From contig OX638346.1 of assembly GCA_951813515.1 (NCBI GenBank), positions 799,617-863,616 of the forward strand: 64,000 nt of DNA, read 5' to 3'. This DNA is from an uncultured Pseudomonadales bacterium (GTDB taxonomy: Bacteria; Pseudomonadota; Gammaproteobacteria; Pseudomonadales; Azotimanducaceae). Shown piece by piece: positions 43,812-53,083 of the stretch. Made by a program: the position numbers and the translations under genes. The stretch's first letter is position 1, and each line of letters opens with the position of its first letter. The notes under the pieces were generated by a model. It ran no database searches and was not told where the DNA came from. It saw only the letters and a program-made list of their open reading frames with translations.

Positions 43812-44273
43812 ATGCACTGCCCCTTCTGTGGTGCCGACGACACCAAGGTCATCGACTCGCGGCTGGTCGCGGAGGGCAACCAGGTGCGACGCCGCCGACA
43901 GTGCCTCACCTGCGCGGAGCGCTATACCACCTACGAGACGGCCGAACTCGTCATGCCGCGCATCAAGAAGAGCGACGGCGGACGCGAACCGTTCAACGAA
44001 GACAAGCTACGCAGCGGCATCCTGCGCGCCCTTGAGAAACGGCCCGTGGACACGGAAGACGTGGAAAACGCCGTCAATCGCATCAAGCACAAGCTGCGCA
44101 CCACCGGCGAGCGCGAATTGCCTTCCCGCGTCGTCGGCGAGGCGGTCATGGCCGAGCTCCGAAACATGGACGGCGTCGCTTACGTCCGCTTCGCCTCGGT
44201 GTACCGTGATTTCCAGGACGTGCAGGACTTCTCCGAGGTAGTACGGGATCTGAGTACGGTACGCGACGGATGA
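43812..44273 (+). CDS. nrdR: Transcriptional repressor NrdR
   Basis: A 153-residue protein with a zinc ribbon (C3, C6, C31, C34) and an ATP-cone domain ([20 protein letters not shown] onward). NrdR represses ribonucleotide reductase genes when dATP is high. The usual tail ([12 protein letters not shown]) is intact. Its stop overlaps the ribD start by four bases (ATGA, 44270-44273). Confidence 0.96.
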   Translation: MHCPFCGADDTKVIDSRLVAEGNQVRRRRQCLTCAERYTTYETAELVMPRIKKSDGGREPFNEDKLRSGILRALEKRPVDTEDVENAVNRIKHKLRTTGERELPSRVVGEAVMAELRNMDGVAYVRFASVYRDFQDVQDFSEVVRDLSTVRDG

Positions 44274-45364
44274 TCTCGGCGGCGGACCGCCTCTACCTTC
44301 GCGCGGCGATCGAACTGGCGGAACGCGGCCTCTACACCTGTACGCCCAACCCCCGCGTCGGATGCCTGCTCGTACGCGACGGCATCGTCCTCGGACGCGG
44401 CTGGCACATGTGGCGCGGCGAAGCGCACGCGGAGGCGGCCGCGCTCGACGACGCCAGGTCGCGTAGGCCGGAGTCGCCCCGTCCCGCTGAAGGCGCCACG
44501 GCCTACGTCTCCCTGGAACCCTGTTCGATACAGGGCGAGACGCCGCCGTGCGCCGACGCATTGATCGAGGCCGGCATTCAGCGCGTGGTGGCGCCCTTGG
44601 CCGATCCGAACCCGAGCGTCAACGGCCAGGGGTTCGCGCGACTGCGTGAAGCCGGCGTGCAGGTGGACATCGAAGAGATGTCCGAAGCCCGCGACCTCAA
44701 TCCGGGATGGATCAAGCGAATGCGCGTCGGACAGCCCTGGGTACGTCTGAAGACGGCCATCTCCCTCGATGGCCGGACGGCAATGGCGAGCGGCGAGAGC
44801 CGTTGGATCACGGGCGAGGCGGCACGCGCTGATGTGCAGCACTGGCGCGCCAGGAGTTGCGCCATCGTAACCGGCGCCGGGACCGTGCGGGGCGACGATC
44901 CGAAACTCACGGTGCGAGACCCGCGATTCTCCGCCGACGGCCGGACAAGGCAACCGTTACGTGTCATCGTGAGTTCGCGAGCCGATTTCCCCGAGGGTGC
45001 CGAAATCCTCACCGGCGAAGGCTCGGCGCTGATCGCCTGCGGTAGCCACGGACCCGAACGACATCCGCACGCCCAGGTGCACCGTCAGGAGCAGGAGCGG
45101 GTCGACCTTTCCACCCTGCTCGACCATCTCGGCGCATTGCAATGCAACGAGGTCATGGTCGAGGCCGGCCCGGTCCTGACCGGCGCGTTTCTCGCCGGGG
45201 GGCTGTGGGACGAATGGGTCCTCTACATGGCGCCGAAGCTCCTCGGCAGCGACGCGCGGCCGTTGGCACAACTGCCGTTGCAAAGCATGGCCCAAGCCGT
45301 TGCAGGTAGAATCGCCCGATCGGAGATGATCGGCGAGGACCTGCGTCTCGTCGTTCGCAAGTAG
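44270..45364 (+). CDS. ribD: Bifunctional diaminohydroxyphosphoribosylaminopyrimidine deaminase / 5-amino-6-(5-phosphoribosylamino)uracil reductase
   Basis: A 364-residue two-domain enzyme of riboflavin synthesis. The zinc deaminase domain has H53-A-E55 and C85/C94 in [13 protein letters not shown]. The reductase domain begins near residue 150 ([15 protein letters not shown]) and contains [12 protein letters not shown]. It follows nrdR with overlap. RibE and RibBA genes, often found between ribD and ribH, are absent here and must be elsewhere. Confidence 0.95.
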   Translation: MISAADRLYLRAAIELAERGLYTCTPNPRVGCLLVRDGIVLGRGWHMWRGEAHAEAAALDDARSRRPESPRPAEGATAYVSLEPCSIQGETPPCADALIEAGIQRVVAPLADPNPSVNGQGFARLREAGVQVDIEEMSEARDLNPGWIKRMRVGQPWVRLKTAISLDGRTAMASGESRWITGEAARADVQHWRARSCAIVTGAGTVRGDDPKLTVRDPRFSADGRTRQPLRVIVSSRADFPEGAEILTGEGSALIACGSHGPERHPHAQVHRQEQERVDLSTLLDHLGALQCNEVMVEAGPVLTGAFLAGGLWDEWVLYMAPKLLGSDARPLAQLPLQSMAQAVAGRIARSEMIGEDLRLVVRK

Positions 45365-45375
45365 CGTAGTGCCGC

Positions 45376-45849
45376 ATGGCCGACGAAAAACCCCAACAAC
45401 GCCCGCTTAATGGAAGTGGCAAGAGCTTCGCGATCATCGCGGCGCGCTTCAATCAATCCGTGGTCGATTCGATGATCGCGGGCGCCCTGGACGTTCTGCA
45501 GAAGCACCAGGTCGACGTGGATCGCATGCCGGTGATACGCGTGCCCGGCTCTTTTGAATTGCCCCTTGCGGCCAAGTGCTACGCCGAGCGTCACCCGGAC
45601 ACGGGCGCGGTGATCGCCCTCGGCGTCGTCGTCAGGGGCGAAACGGCGCACTTCGATTTCGTCGCCGGAGAATGCGCGAGCGGCCTGCAGCGCGCTGCGC
45701 TCGACACGGGCACGCCCATGGTATTCGGCGTTTTGACGACAGATACCATGCAACAGGCCATCGAGCGCGCCGATCCGGCGGCTGGCGACAAGGGCGGCGA
45801 TGCCGCGCGGGCGGCCCTTGAAATGGCCGATCTCCTGGTACGGCTCTAA
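45376..45849 (+). CDS. ribH: 6,7-Dimethyl-8-ribityllumazine synthase
   Basis: A 157-residue lumazine synthase, the second-to-last step of riboflavin synthesis. Substrate-site segments are ARFNQSVVDSMI, VPGSFELP and VVVRGETAHFDFV (H92 in the usual catalytic position). It lies 11 bases after ribD and three bases before nusB. Confidence 0.95.
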   Translation: MADEKPQQRPLNGSGKSFAIIAARFNQSVVDSMIAGALDVLQKHQVDVDRMPVIRVPGSFELPLAAKCYAERHPDTGAVIALGVVVRGETAHFDFVAGECASGLQRAALDTGTPMVFGVLTTDTMQQAIERADPAAGDKGGDAARAALEMADLLVRL

Positions 45850-45852
45850 GCC

Positions 45853-46275
45853 ATGTCAATGTGGCCTCGCCGGCACGCCAGGCGCGCGCTGGTTCAGGCG
45901 ATCTACCAATGGCAGATCGCCCAGCACGACGTCAGCGAGATTCGCTCGCAGTTCGCGGACAGCGGGACATTGAAGAAAGCTGACCGGGCGTTCTTCGACC
46001 GATGTCTGCACGGCATCATCGCCGAGACCGAAGACCTCGACAGCGCCTTCGCTCCCTATCTCGACCGCAAGGTCAACGACCTCAACCAGGTCGAGCGCGC
46101 AATTCTCCGTGCCGGGACCTTCGAACTCAGCGCCTGCCCGGACGTTCCGTTCAAGGTCGTGCTTGACGAGTACATCAGCCTCGCGAAGACATTCGGCGCG
46201 GAAGACAGCTACAAATACGTCAACGGCGTCCTGGATCGCGTCGCGCGTGATTTTCGGGCGCAGGAAGTGCAATGA
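45853..46275 (+). CDS. nusB: Transcription antitermination factor NusB
   Basis: A 140-residue all-helical RNA-binding protein that joins NusE/S10 on boxA RNA in rRNA antitermination. Family segments are RRHARRALVQAIYQWQ, LNQVERAILRAGTFEL and VVLDEYISLAKTFGAEDSYKYVNGVLD. ATG 45853 or 45859 could be the start. The stop overlaps the thiL start. Confidence 0.94.
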   Translation: MSMWPRRHARRALVQAIYQWQIAQHDVSEIRSQFADSGTLKKADRAFFDRCLHGIIAETEDLDSAFAPYLDRKVNDLNQVERAILRAGTFELSACPDVPFKVVLDEYISLAKTFGAEDSYKYVNGVLDRVARDFRAQEVQ

Positions 46276-47144
46276 ACGAATTCGAGATTATCGACCGGAT
46301 CACGCAGATACTTGGGTGTGCCGCGCGGGCCGAGTGCGTGCTGGTCGGTCCGGGCGACGACGCCGCTATCGTTTCGGTCCCGCCGGGATTTGAACTCGCA
46401 GTGACAACGGACACCCTCGTCGCTGGTCGGCATTTTCCTGCGGACGCTCCGGGGGACCTCGTGGGATGCCGTGCCATGGGCGTCAATCTTTCCGACCTGG
46501 CGGCGATGGGCGCCGAACCTAGCTTTTGCGTGGTGTCGCTCACCGCCCCCACCGCCGACATCGCCTGGATAGAAGCCTATGCACGGGGCATCGCCGAGTA
46601 TGCGACGCGCTATGGGGCGTCCATCGTCGGCGGCAACATCGCGCGCGGACCCCTCGCCGTATCCATCACCGCGCATGGGCTCATACCGGCCGGAGAACGC
46701 CTGTTGCGCTCCGGGGCAAAGGCGGGAGACACGGTTTTCGTCTCCGGCACGCTGGGCGTCGGTCACGCAGCGCTTCTCGCCAACGATCTCCGCTTCTACC
46801 GCGTTGAACCGCGCATAGATCTCGGTCAGGCGTTGCGGCGCAGCGCATCCGCCGCCATCGATATCTCCGACGGACTGCTCGCGGACCTCTCGCACATTTG
46901 CCGCGCGAGCGGCGTCGGCGCGCGACTGACATTGGAAACCATGCCTGTCGCCGAGGGTGTCGAGCCGGAGACCGCACTCACCTGCGGCGACGACTACGAG
47001 CTACTGTTCACCGCCAGCGAACCCCCTGACGTCGACGGGCCGATCACCGCAATCGGTGAGATCGTCAAGGGAGACGGCGTTGCGGTTCTCGACCGTGGCA
47101 GGGTTCTCCCGATGGACAAGGCAACGGGATACCAGCATTTCTAG
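46272..47144 (+). CDS. thiL: Thiamine-monophosphate kinase
   Basis: A 290-residue ATP-dependent kinase making thiamine diphosphate from thiamine monophosphate. Metal and substrate motifs are GPGDDAAIVS, VTTDTLVAGRHFP, NLSDLAAMGA and GGNIARG, followed by DISDGLLADLSHI. It overlaps nusB by four bases. The length is slightly below E. coli ThiL but all motifs are present. Confidence 0.95.
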   Translation: MNEFEIIDRITQILGCAARAECVLVGPGDDAAIVSVPPGFELAVTTDTLVAGRHFPADAPGDLVGCRAMGVNLSDLAAMGAEPSFCVVSLTAPTADIAWIEAYARGIAEYATRYGASIVGGNIARGPLAVSITAHGLIPAGERLLRSGAKAGDTVFVSGTLGVGHAALLANDLRFYRVEPRIDLGQALRRSASAAIDISDGLLADLSHICRASGVGARLTLETMPVAEGVEPETALTCGDDYELLFTASEPPDVDGPITAIGEIVKGDGVAVLDRGRVLPMDKATGYQHF

Positions 47145-47652
47145 CCAGTCCAGCGTTCTCAAGAAAGGCGATCTCCGAGAGCCCGACACTCTCGTCGCCA
47201 CGGGTTTCGGCGTCGGTCTGATTCCCGGCCCGCCCGGCACCTATGGATCGCTGCTCGGGGTGTTGATCTGGTGGATAGCGTTTGCACACGCGCCTCTCAT
47301 CGTTCAGTTCGTCGGCGCCGGGGCGTTGGTCGTTGCCGGCACATGGCTCCTGCAGCGTCTCTGCGCAAGACGCGGCCTCGGCGACGACCCGGCGATCGTT
47401 CTCGACGAAGTGGCGGGCGTCTGGCTGACCCTGGCGTGCCTGCCGTCCGACGTCTTTGTCATGGCGGCAGGTTTCCTGCTGTTTCGCCTGTTCGATATCT
47501 TCAAGCCCTGGCCGGTTTCCTGGGCGGACCGCCGCGTTCAGGGCGGATTCGGCGTGATGCTCGACGACATCGTCGCGGGGATCCTGGCCGCGATCGCGGC
47601 GCACATCGTGCTGTGGCTGCTAAGCCAGGCCGGATTCGCCGTTTCGGCATAG
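47095..47652 (+). CDS. pgpA: Phosphatidylglycerophosphatase A
   Basis: An inner-membrane phosphatase making phosphatidylglycerol. The catalytic-core motifs are GFGVGLIPGPPGTYGSLLG, DPAIVLDEVAGVW, FRLFDIFKPWP and GGFGVMLDDIVAGI. The start is uncertain: the frame is open upstream within thiL, and GTG 47095 gives 185 residues with a 34-residue lead before the conserved block, as in E. coli. It overlaps thiL by 50 bases. It ends the operon and converges with ispA. Confidence 0.88.
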   Translation: MAGFSRWTRQRDTSISSQSSVLKKGDLREPDTLVATGFGVGLIPGPPGTYGSLLGVLIWWIAFAHAPLIVQFVGAGALVVAGTWLLQRLCARRGLGDDPAIVLDEVAGVWLTLACLPSDVFVMAAGFLLFRLFDIFKPWPVSWADRRVQGGFGVMLDDIVAGILAAIAAHIVLWLLSQAGFAVSA

Positions 47653-47681
47653 GGCCAGGCTCTCATCCCGCCCAAGCCCCC

Positions 47682-48566
47682 TTACGAGATGCGGTTCACC
47701 GCGGCGTCCACGAGTTCCACGAGCGGTCCGTCCGAAAGACCAAGTGACTCCAGGTGACCCAGCGCGCGTTCGTGCGCCTGCATCGCCATCGTCTGCGCCC
47801 GGTTCAGACCCACTGCCGCCGGCACCGTGTTCTTGCCCTGCTCTGCATCGGAGCCCGCGTTCTTGCCCAATGTCTCGCTCGACTGTGTCAGGTCGAGAAT
47901 GTCGTCGACGATCTGAAACGCCGCACCCACGTCTTCGCCAAACGCGGTGAGCGCCTGGAACCTAGTCGCGTCGATATCGGGCTCGGCAGTCAAGCCACCC
48001 AGTTGGACGGAGGCCCTGAACAGCGCGCCGGTCTTGGCCGCATGCATCTGCGCTATCCGTCCGATGGGCAGGATTTCCGCGCCAGTCGCCGAGATGTCGA
48101 ATGCCTGGCCACCCACCATTCCCTGCCATCCCACCGCCGCGGCGAGGAGTTCAATCATCCGCACCCGGGTGGACGGGGGCACGTTTTCGGCACCGGCGAT
48201 CACCTCGAACGCAAGGGCCTGCATGGCGTCGCCCGCCAGAATGGCCGTCGGCTCATCGAACGCGGCGTGACACGACGGACGGCCGCGACGCATGTCGTCA
48301 TCGTCCATGGCCGGCAAGTCGTCGTGTATCAGGGAATAGGTGTGAAGATATTCGACGGCCGCTGCCGGATCCAGCGCGGCCTGCATCGACCCGCCAAGCG
48401 CGACACAGGTGCCGCAGACAATCGCTGGGCGCAGACGTTTTCCCCCACCCAACGCCATGTAGCGCAGAGCCTCCACGAGGTGCGGCGCGAGATCCGAGTT
48501 CCGGGGCAGGTGTTCTTCGAGGACGGTTTCTATGGCGGTCGCGAACTTCGCGCGGTCAAAGGTCAT
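47682..48566 (-). CDS. ispA: Farnesyl diphosphate synthase (polyprenyl synthetase)
   Basis: A 294-residue prenyl synthase. The first aspartate-rich motif is [15 protein letters not shown] (D82, D83, D88), the second is in [11 protein letters not shown], and GGGKRLRP binds the diphosphate of IPP. It makes geranyl or farnesyl diphosphate for quinones and undecaprenyl phosphate. ATG 48566 is chosen over the longer frame because the upstream part overlaps xseB. The usual downstream dxs gene is absent. Confidence 0.93.
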   Translation of the reverse strand: MTFDRAKFATAIETVLEEHLPRNSDLAPHLVEALRYMALGGGKRLRPAIVCGTCVALGGSMQAALDPAAAVEYLHTYSLIHDDLPAMDDDDMRRGRPSCHAAFDEPTAILAGDAMQALAFEVIAGAENVPPSTRVRMIELLAAAVGWQGMVGGQAFDISATGAEILPIGRIAQMHAAKTGALFRASVQLGGLTAEPDIDATRFQALTAFGEDVGAAFQIVDDILDLTQSSETLGKNAGSDAEQGKNTVPAAVGLNRAQTMAMQAHERALGHLESLGLSDGPLVELVDAAVNRIS

Positions 48567-48831
48567 CGTCACCTGCGCCGCTTTCCGGCACCGGCACTTC
48601 GCTCCCGTCCTGAAGCAGCGCCTTGACCCGGAGTTCCGCCTGCTCGAGGACGGTCTGACAGTGACGGGCGAGGCGGGTACCGCGCTCGAAGGCACGCAGC
48701 GACTCCTCCAGGCTCAGGGATCCCGTCTCCATCTTCTCGACAAGTTCTTCGAGCTGTGCCAGCGCGTCCTCGAAGTCGATCGAAGCGTCGTTCGATTCTT
48801 CTTCGGGCGTATCGTCAGCCGCGTCACTCAC
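48556..48831 (-). CDS. xseB: Exodeoxyribonuclease VII small subunit
   Basis: A 91-residue acidic helical protein with the XseB core [20 protein letters not shown] and [20 protein letters not shown]. It binds XseA to form exonuclease VII, which degrades ssDNA. It overlaps ispA by 11 bases, the conserved xseB-ispA arrangement of gammaproteobacteria. Confidence 0.93.
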   Translation of the reverse strand: MSDAADDTPEEESNDASIDFEDALAQLEELVEKMETGSLSLEESLRAFERGTRLARHCQTVLEQAELRVKALLQDGSEVPVPESGAGDDDL

Positions 48832-48900
48832 ACTCGTGACCCAACGGTTGGAAGCGCTTTCGGAAGGACTGCCATCGCCTTTTCCTGCCTGGAATCGAAC

Positions 48901-49194
48901 TCACTGGCCTTCCGCCTGCCCATTCGTCTCGGCGCCGCCCCGACCCGTAGCCCGGGCCGTTTCGAAATCCCCGCCCGGGACCGAAAACCACTGGGCGCTT
49001 TCGGCATCAAGGTCTAACAGTCCCATCTCCCGAAGCTGGTAGAACTCGCCGCGTATCTCCCACGCGTCCATCGGGTGATCGCGATCACGCATGTACGCCG
49101 CCACATCGCCGGTGTTGACGAGGGTCTTGCCCCCGCCCACCAGGTCCATGAAGGCGTCGTACACGATGCGTGTCTGTCGCTGGGCTACGCTCAC
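48901..49194 (-). CDS. Small conserved-looking hypothetical protein, possibly winged-helix
   Basis: From GTG 49194 (AGGGG nine bases upstream) this is 97 residues; the frame also runs to a TTG at 49248. The order DAFMDLVGGGKTLVNTGDVAAYMRDRDHPMDAWEIRGEFYQLREMGLLDLD, read in blocks of helices with a final strand pair, resembles a winged-helix fold. I cannot name the family. It is upstream of xseB by 69 bases, so it may share its promoter. Confidence 0.65.
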   Translation of the reverse strand: MSVAQRQTRIVYDAFMDLVGGGKTLVNTGDVAAYMRDRDHPMDAWEIRGEFYQLREMGLLDLDAESAQWFSVPGGDFETARATGRGGAETNGQAEGQ

Positions 49195-49313
49195 CCGCAG
49201 TGCCCCTGAAAAAAAGCGATTTTTGCAGATATTGGCTGCGTCCGCCAACGTGACGGCCTACCGATGGTCATCTGATACGCTGCCCACATCTTTGATTGAG
49301 CTGAGACACCGGG

Positions 49314-49943
49314 ATGAGCACCCCTCCCAACATGGAACAGTCGCTGATCACTTTCGGCGAAGCGGTCCGCCCCCTAGCCGCGAGTACCAGAGGCAGAATG
49401 CGTCAACCACAAACGCAGACCGTCGAGGTGGCCGACATTCTCCACTTCATATCGCGCCACATGCGGGTACTTCAGAACGAGGCCGATTCGATCTGCGACG
49501 AGGTCGACCTCATAAGCAAGGGACGTTTCGACTTCGATGCGGACCGTACAGTTCGCCGCATGAACGTTCACGTTGGACGACTGTTAACGAGCTATGACGC
49601 TATCCGGCGGGCGAATCCCGGCGAAGCGGATTCGCGGGGCTGGTTTCTTCTCAGAGAACTCTATAGCGACGTCCTGCATCAGATTCAGAACTGGTTCGAC
49701 GATGTCGTTGAGATGGTGAATGACCCGGTTTCCGGTCTGGAAAAACGAGGCATTTCGAGTGAAGAAAACCTGTCAATCAGGTTGGACCTGAGTCTGTCTC
49801 TGCCGAAGGCCAACTCATTGAACCGCTGGACGGCGCGCAGGGCGGCCGAACTCAAGGCGGATTCCCGTGTGCAGCACGTATCAATACTCGGCGGATTGGC
49901 AACCCACTTCAGTCTGTCGTCGTTGTTTGGCAACGACAAGTAG
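49314..49943 (+). CDS. Hypothetical protein, 209 residues, helical
   Basis: Not recognised. The chain is mostly helical and charged (VEVADILHFISRHMRVLQNEA, TVRRMNVHVGRLLTSYDAI) with no signal peptide or membrane segment. It has somewhat lower GC than its neighbours, which may indicate later acquisition. It is divergent from the small winged-helix-like gene across about 120 bases and has no recognisable partner. Confidence 0.6.
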   Translation: MSTPPNMEQSLITFGEAVRPLAASTRGRMRQPQTQTVEVADILHFISRHMRVLQNEADSICDEVDLISKGRFDFDADRTVRRMNVHVGRLLTSYDAIRRANPGEADSRGWFLLRELYSDVLHQIQNWFDDVVEMVNDPVSGLEKRGISSEENLSIRLDLSLSLPKANSLNRWTARRAAELKADSRVQHVSILGGLATHFSLSSLFGNDK

Positions 49944-50143
49944 ACCCATAGACTCCACGCAACACCGTCAAAACGACCGGCGTCCGCATGAGGGTCCGCC
50001 CAACCAAGGGGACATATCCTCTGGGGAAAGAAGTCCGCAGATCATCGCCAATCGCTGAGTCGACCATTTGTCCACTGCGTTCCTATCGTGGTCGCGCAGA
50101 CAACCGTATACTCGCCGCCAATCCATATCAGCGAGGAACGATT

Positions 50144-52270
50144 GTGGCCCTATTAGGAACGGTCCATTACGAGGTGCGTGACGGCGTTGCGGTTCTCACT
50201 ATAGACAACCCGCCAGTGAACCCGTTGAGCACCGGCGTACGTTTCTACCTGTCGCAACACATGGAGACCGCGCTCGCCGACGAGGCCGTGGAAGCTGTCG
50301 TCATCACCGGCAAGGGGCGCGCATTCATCGCCGGCGCCGACATCCGCGAATTCGGCACGGCACAGAACCCGGACGAGCAGCCCAAACGGCGGGCGACCGA
50401 GTACATCGAGGAAAGCGAAAAGCCCGTCATCGCCGCCATCAACGGTACCTGCTTCGGCGGCGGCTTCGAAGTGGCGCTGTATTGCCATTACCGAGTCGCC
50501 GCACCCGGCGCGCCGGTCGGCCTGCCCGAGATCAAGATCGGACTGCTGCCCGGCGACGGCGGCACCCAGCGCGTGCCCAGGCTGATCGGCGTGGAGCGCG
50601 CCACGCAGGCGATCCTTTCCGGCGATCCCTTCGATACTGAAGAGGCACTTGAAGTCGGCCTCATCGACGCGATCATCGAGGGCGATCTGGTGACTGGTGC
50701 CATAGCGTTCGCGAAAGCGAGGATCGCCGAGGGGGGCCCGTATCCCCTCATTCGCCACAAGCGCGACAAGATCGACGCCGATCGCGCCAACCCCGATGTG
50801 TTCAAGGCCGGAGAAGCTTACCTGGCGCGGCGGATGCGCGGCCAATTCAACGGCCGGATGGCTTTCGACTCGATCAGGGGGGCCGTCGAGATCGAGGACT
50901 TCGACGAGGCCATGCGCGCCGAACACGCGAACTTCCTGCGTTGCGTGGCCCACCCGCAGCGCGCGGCGATGATCCACGTCTTCTTTTCCGAGCGCCAGGC
51001 AACGCGGATTCCGGACGTGCCCGCCAACACGCCGACCAAGACAATCAGCAGCGCTGCAACCATCGGTGGTGGATTGATGGGCGGCGGCATCGCCATGAGC
51101 TTCGCCGACGCCGGCATCCCGGTGAAGGTACTGGAAGTGAACCAGGAGGCGCTCGACAAGGGCATGGAGGTCATCGAGCACAACTATGGCCGCATGGTCA
51201 GGAGCGGCAGGATCAGCGAGTCGGAGCGTGACGCGCGCCTCGGCCTGATCGAGGGCGTGCTGGAATACGATGCCGTCGCCGACGCGGACATCGTCATCGA
51301 AGCCGTCTACGAGAACCTGGACCTCAAGAAGGAGATCTTCGCGAAGCTCGACGCCACGATGAAGGAAGGTGCGGTGCTCGCCAGCAACACGTCGGGTCTC
51401 GACCTGGACCAGATGGCGGCGATGACCCAGCGCCCCGGTGACGTGGTCGGCGCGCACTTCTTCAGCCCCGCCAACATCATGCAGATGCTCGAGGTGGTGC
51501 GCGGAGTCGAAACCAGCAAGAAGACCCTCGCCACGGCCATGACGCTCGGCAAGACGATGGGCAAGATCCCGGTCATGGCCCTGAACGCGCCCGGATTCAT
51601 AGGCAATCACATGCTCGGCGGCTACACGCGCCAGGCCGGCGAGATCATCCTGCACGGCGCACTGCCCGAGCAGGTGGACAAGGTGATCTACGACTTCGGT
51701 TTCAACATGGGTCCGTTCGCGATGGCCGACCTGGTCGGCCTCGACCTCCGCTGGCGCGCGCGCAAGATGTCAGGCGACAAGGACAAGCCGCTTTCCGCCA
51801 TCGTGCCGGACAAGCTATGCGAACTCGGCCGCCTCGGGCAGAAGACGAACGCCGGCTTCTACACCTACCCCGAGGGCAGCCGCCGGGGACAGCCGGATCC
51901 CGCGGTCGCCCAGGTCATCGCCCAGACCCGCGCCGAACTCGGCTTCGAACGCGAGGAATTCGACGAAGGTGAAATCCTGAAGCGATGCCTGTACCCGCTC
52001 ATCAACATCGGCGCCCAGTTGCTCGACGACGGCATCGCCCTGCGGGCCAGCGACATCGACGTGGTGTACGTCTACGGCTACGGCTTCCCGAAGTACCGGG
52101 GCGGGCCGATGTACTACGCGGACCAGGTCGGGCTGGACAACGTATACCGGGACATCCTGGCATACCACCAGGCGTACGGAGACGCCTGGCGCCCCGCGCC
52201 GTTGCTGCAACGACTCGCGGAGGAAGGCAGTTCGTTCGCGGCCTGGGACGCAGCAAAAACGAGAGGCTGA
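50144..52270 (+). CDS. Bifunctional enoyl-CoA hydratase / 3-hydroxyacyl-CoA dehydrogenase
   Basis: From GTG 50144 (GAGGA six bases upstream) this is a 708-residue beta-oxidation enzyme. The crotonase domain comes first (TGKGRAFIAGADIREF, GTCFGGGFEVALYCHYRVA, LPEIKIGLLPGDGGTQRVPR with both catalytic glutamates). The NAD-binding dehydrogenase follows from about residue 305 (ATIGGGLMGGGIAMSFADAG) and ends with two helical dehydrogenase C-terminal domains. Size and order match the FadJ/peroxisomal L-bifunctional type. The frame runs further upstream to 49988 but without a ribosome-binding site. No thiolase is adjacent. Confidence 0.92.
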   Translation: MALLGTVHYEVRDGVAVLTIDNPPVNPLSTGVRFYLSQHMETALADEAVEAVVITGKGRAFIAGADIREFGTAQNPDEQPKRRATEYIEESEKPVIAAINGTCFGGGFEVALYCHYRVAAPGAPVGLPEIKIGLLPGDGGTQRVPRLIGVERATQAILSGDPFDTEEALEVGLIDAIIEGDLVTGAIAFAKARIAEGGPYPLIRHKRDKIDADRANPDVFKAGEAYLARRMRGQFNGRMAFDSIRGAVEIEDFDEAMRAEHANFLRCVAHPQRAAMIHVFFSERQATRIPDVPANTPTKTISSAATIGGGLMGGGIAMSFADAGIPVKVLEVNQEALDKGMEVIEHNYGRMVRSGRISESERDARLGLIEGVLEYDAVADADIVIEAVYENLDLKKEIFAKLDATMKEGAVLASNTSGLDLDQMAAMTQRPGDVVGAHFFSPANIMQMLEVVRGVETSKKTLATAMTLGKTMGKIPVMALNAPGFIGNHMLGGYTRQAGEIILHGALPEQVDKVIYDFGFNMGPFAMADLVGLDLRWRARKMSGDKDKPLSAIVPDKLCELGRLGQKTNAGFYTYPEGSRRGQPDPAVAQVIAQTRAELGFEREEFDEGEILKRCLYPLINIGAQLLDDGIALRASDIDVVYVYGYGFPKYRGGPMYYADQVGLDNVYRDILAYHQAYGDAWRPAPLLQRLAEEGSSFAAWDAAKTRG

Positions 52271-52277
52271 CGAACAG

Positions 52278-52547
52278 GTGCAAACCACTGACGGCCATCG
52301 CCTTTCTCGTGCGCCCCGCTTCACTCCAAAACAGGGACAGTATCTGGCCTTCATCCATGCCTATACGAGGATCAATCGGAGACCTCCCTCCGAAGCCGAC
52401 ATGCAGCGCCACTTTCAAGTGACTCCGCCATCCGTCCATCAAATGGTTCTCAAACTCGAGCAGGCAAGGCTGATCGAGCGCGTTCCCCGAGAGCCACGAA
52501 CGATACGAATTCTCGTTGACCCGGAAGATCTCCCCGTCCTGCGATGA
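52278..52547 (+). CDS. LexA-type DNA-binding domain protein, 89 residues
   Basis: A short protein equal to the LexA N-terminal winged helix-turn-helix only: FTPKQGQYLAFIHAYTRINRRPPSEADMQRHFQVTPPSVHQMVLKLEQARLI. The peptidase/dimer domain of LexA is missing, so it cannot self-cleave. It starts at GTG 52278, seven bases after the beta-oxidation gene, and may control it (inference). The following 236 bases are non-coding with short repeats. Confidence 0.75.
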   Translation: MQTTDGHRLSRAPRFTPKQGQYLAFIHAYTRINRRPPSEADMQRHFQVTPPSVHQMVLKLEQARLIERVPREPRTIRILVDPEDLPVLR

Positions 52548-52684
52548 AACTTCAAATGCGGCGCTTCCTCCGATCGCGCGTGTTACCGAAACATGGCACC
52601 AATTAGCACGAGCGTGGGACAGCCTCGCTCAAGGTCGCATTGACGGCGGAGCCGCCCTTATACTCGGCGGCTCGGCGGTTCCAA

Positions 52685-52757
52685 GGCATATGACTTTCCG
52701 TCGTCGCGGTGACCCGTAGGTCACTCTGTCACATACGTCGTTTGCCGGGCATATGAC
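52685..52757. repeat. Direct repeat and dyad upstream of the ABM gene
   Basis: GGCATATGAC occurs at 52685-52694 and 52748-52757. Between them lies a perfect dyad GTGACC-CGTA-GGTCAC (52709-52724). The arrangement fits a regulator site in the promoter of the following two-gene unit, but no bound protein can be named. Confidence 0.4.
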
Positions 52758-52783
52758 CCGAGCGCCGCCATCAAGGAGTTGCC

Positions 52784-53077
52784 ATGAGCATTGGAATCGT
52801 CGCGAAACTGAGATGCAAGGAAGGCACGAACGCCCAGTTCGAAGCGGGGTTCAAGGCATTGCAGCAGGTCGTAAAGGACAACGAACCTGGCTGCGACTTC
52901 TACCTGCTGTTCAAGTCGCGAAACGATCCCACGACCTACTTCGTCATGGAGCAGTACGAAGATGCGGACGCGTTGGCGCAACACGGCCAATCCGACGCCT
53001 TCAAGGCATCAAGCGCCAAGCTCGGCCCGGTTTCCGGTGGCAGACCCGAAATCGAGTTGATGGACCTGGTCGAGTAA
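52784..53077 (+). CDS. Antibiotic biosynthesis monooxygenase (ABM/YgiN-like) domain protein
   Basis: A 97-residue ABM-fold protein: IGIVAKLRCKEGTNAQFEAGF, then CDFYLLFKSRNDPTTYFVMEQYED with the usual aromatic strand, and the final helix ALAQHGQSDAFK. Such proteins are dimeric quinone or small-molecule monooxygenases without cofactor. AAGGAG is five bases before the ATG. It sits six bases before a CMD-like gene, so both are in one operon. Confidence 0.85.
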   Translation: MSIGIVAKLRCKEGTNAQFEAGFKALQQVVKDNEPGCDFYLLFKSRNDPTTYFVMEQYEDADALAQHGQSDAFKASSAKLGPVSGGRPEIELMDLVE

Positions 53078-53083
53078 AACACG

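Noticed and set aside
48880..48900. Possible tRNA T-arm (GTTCGATTCC on the minus strand)
   Set aside because: The flanking five-base arms do not pair and no acceptor or anticodon stem could be placed.
50153..51655. 500-codon minus-strand frame opposite the beta-oxidation gene
   Set aside because: Antisense to a clear bifunctional enzyme; rich in histidine and arginine as expected for a GC-driven shadow.
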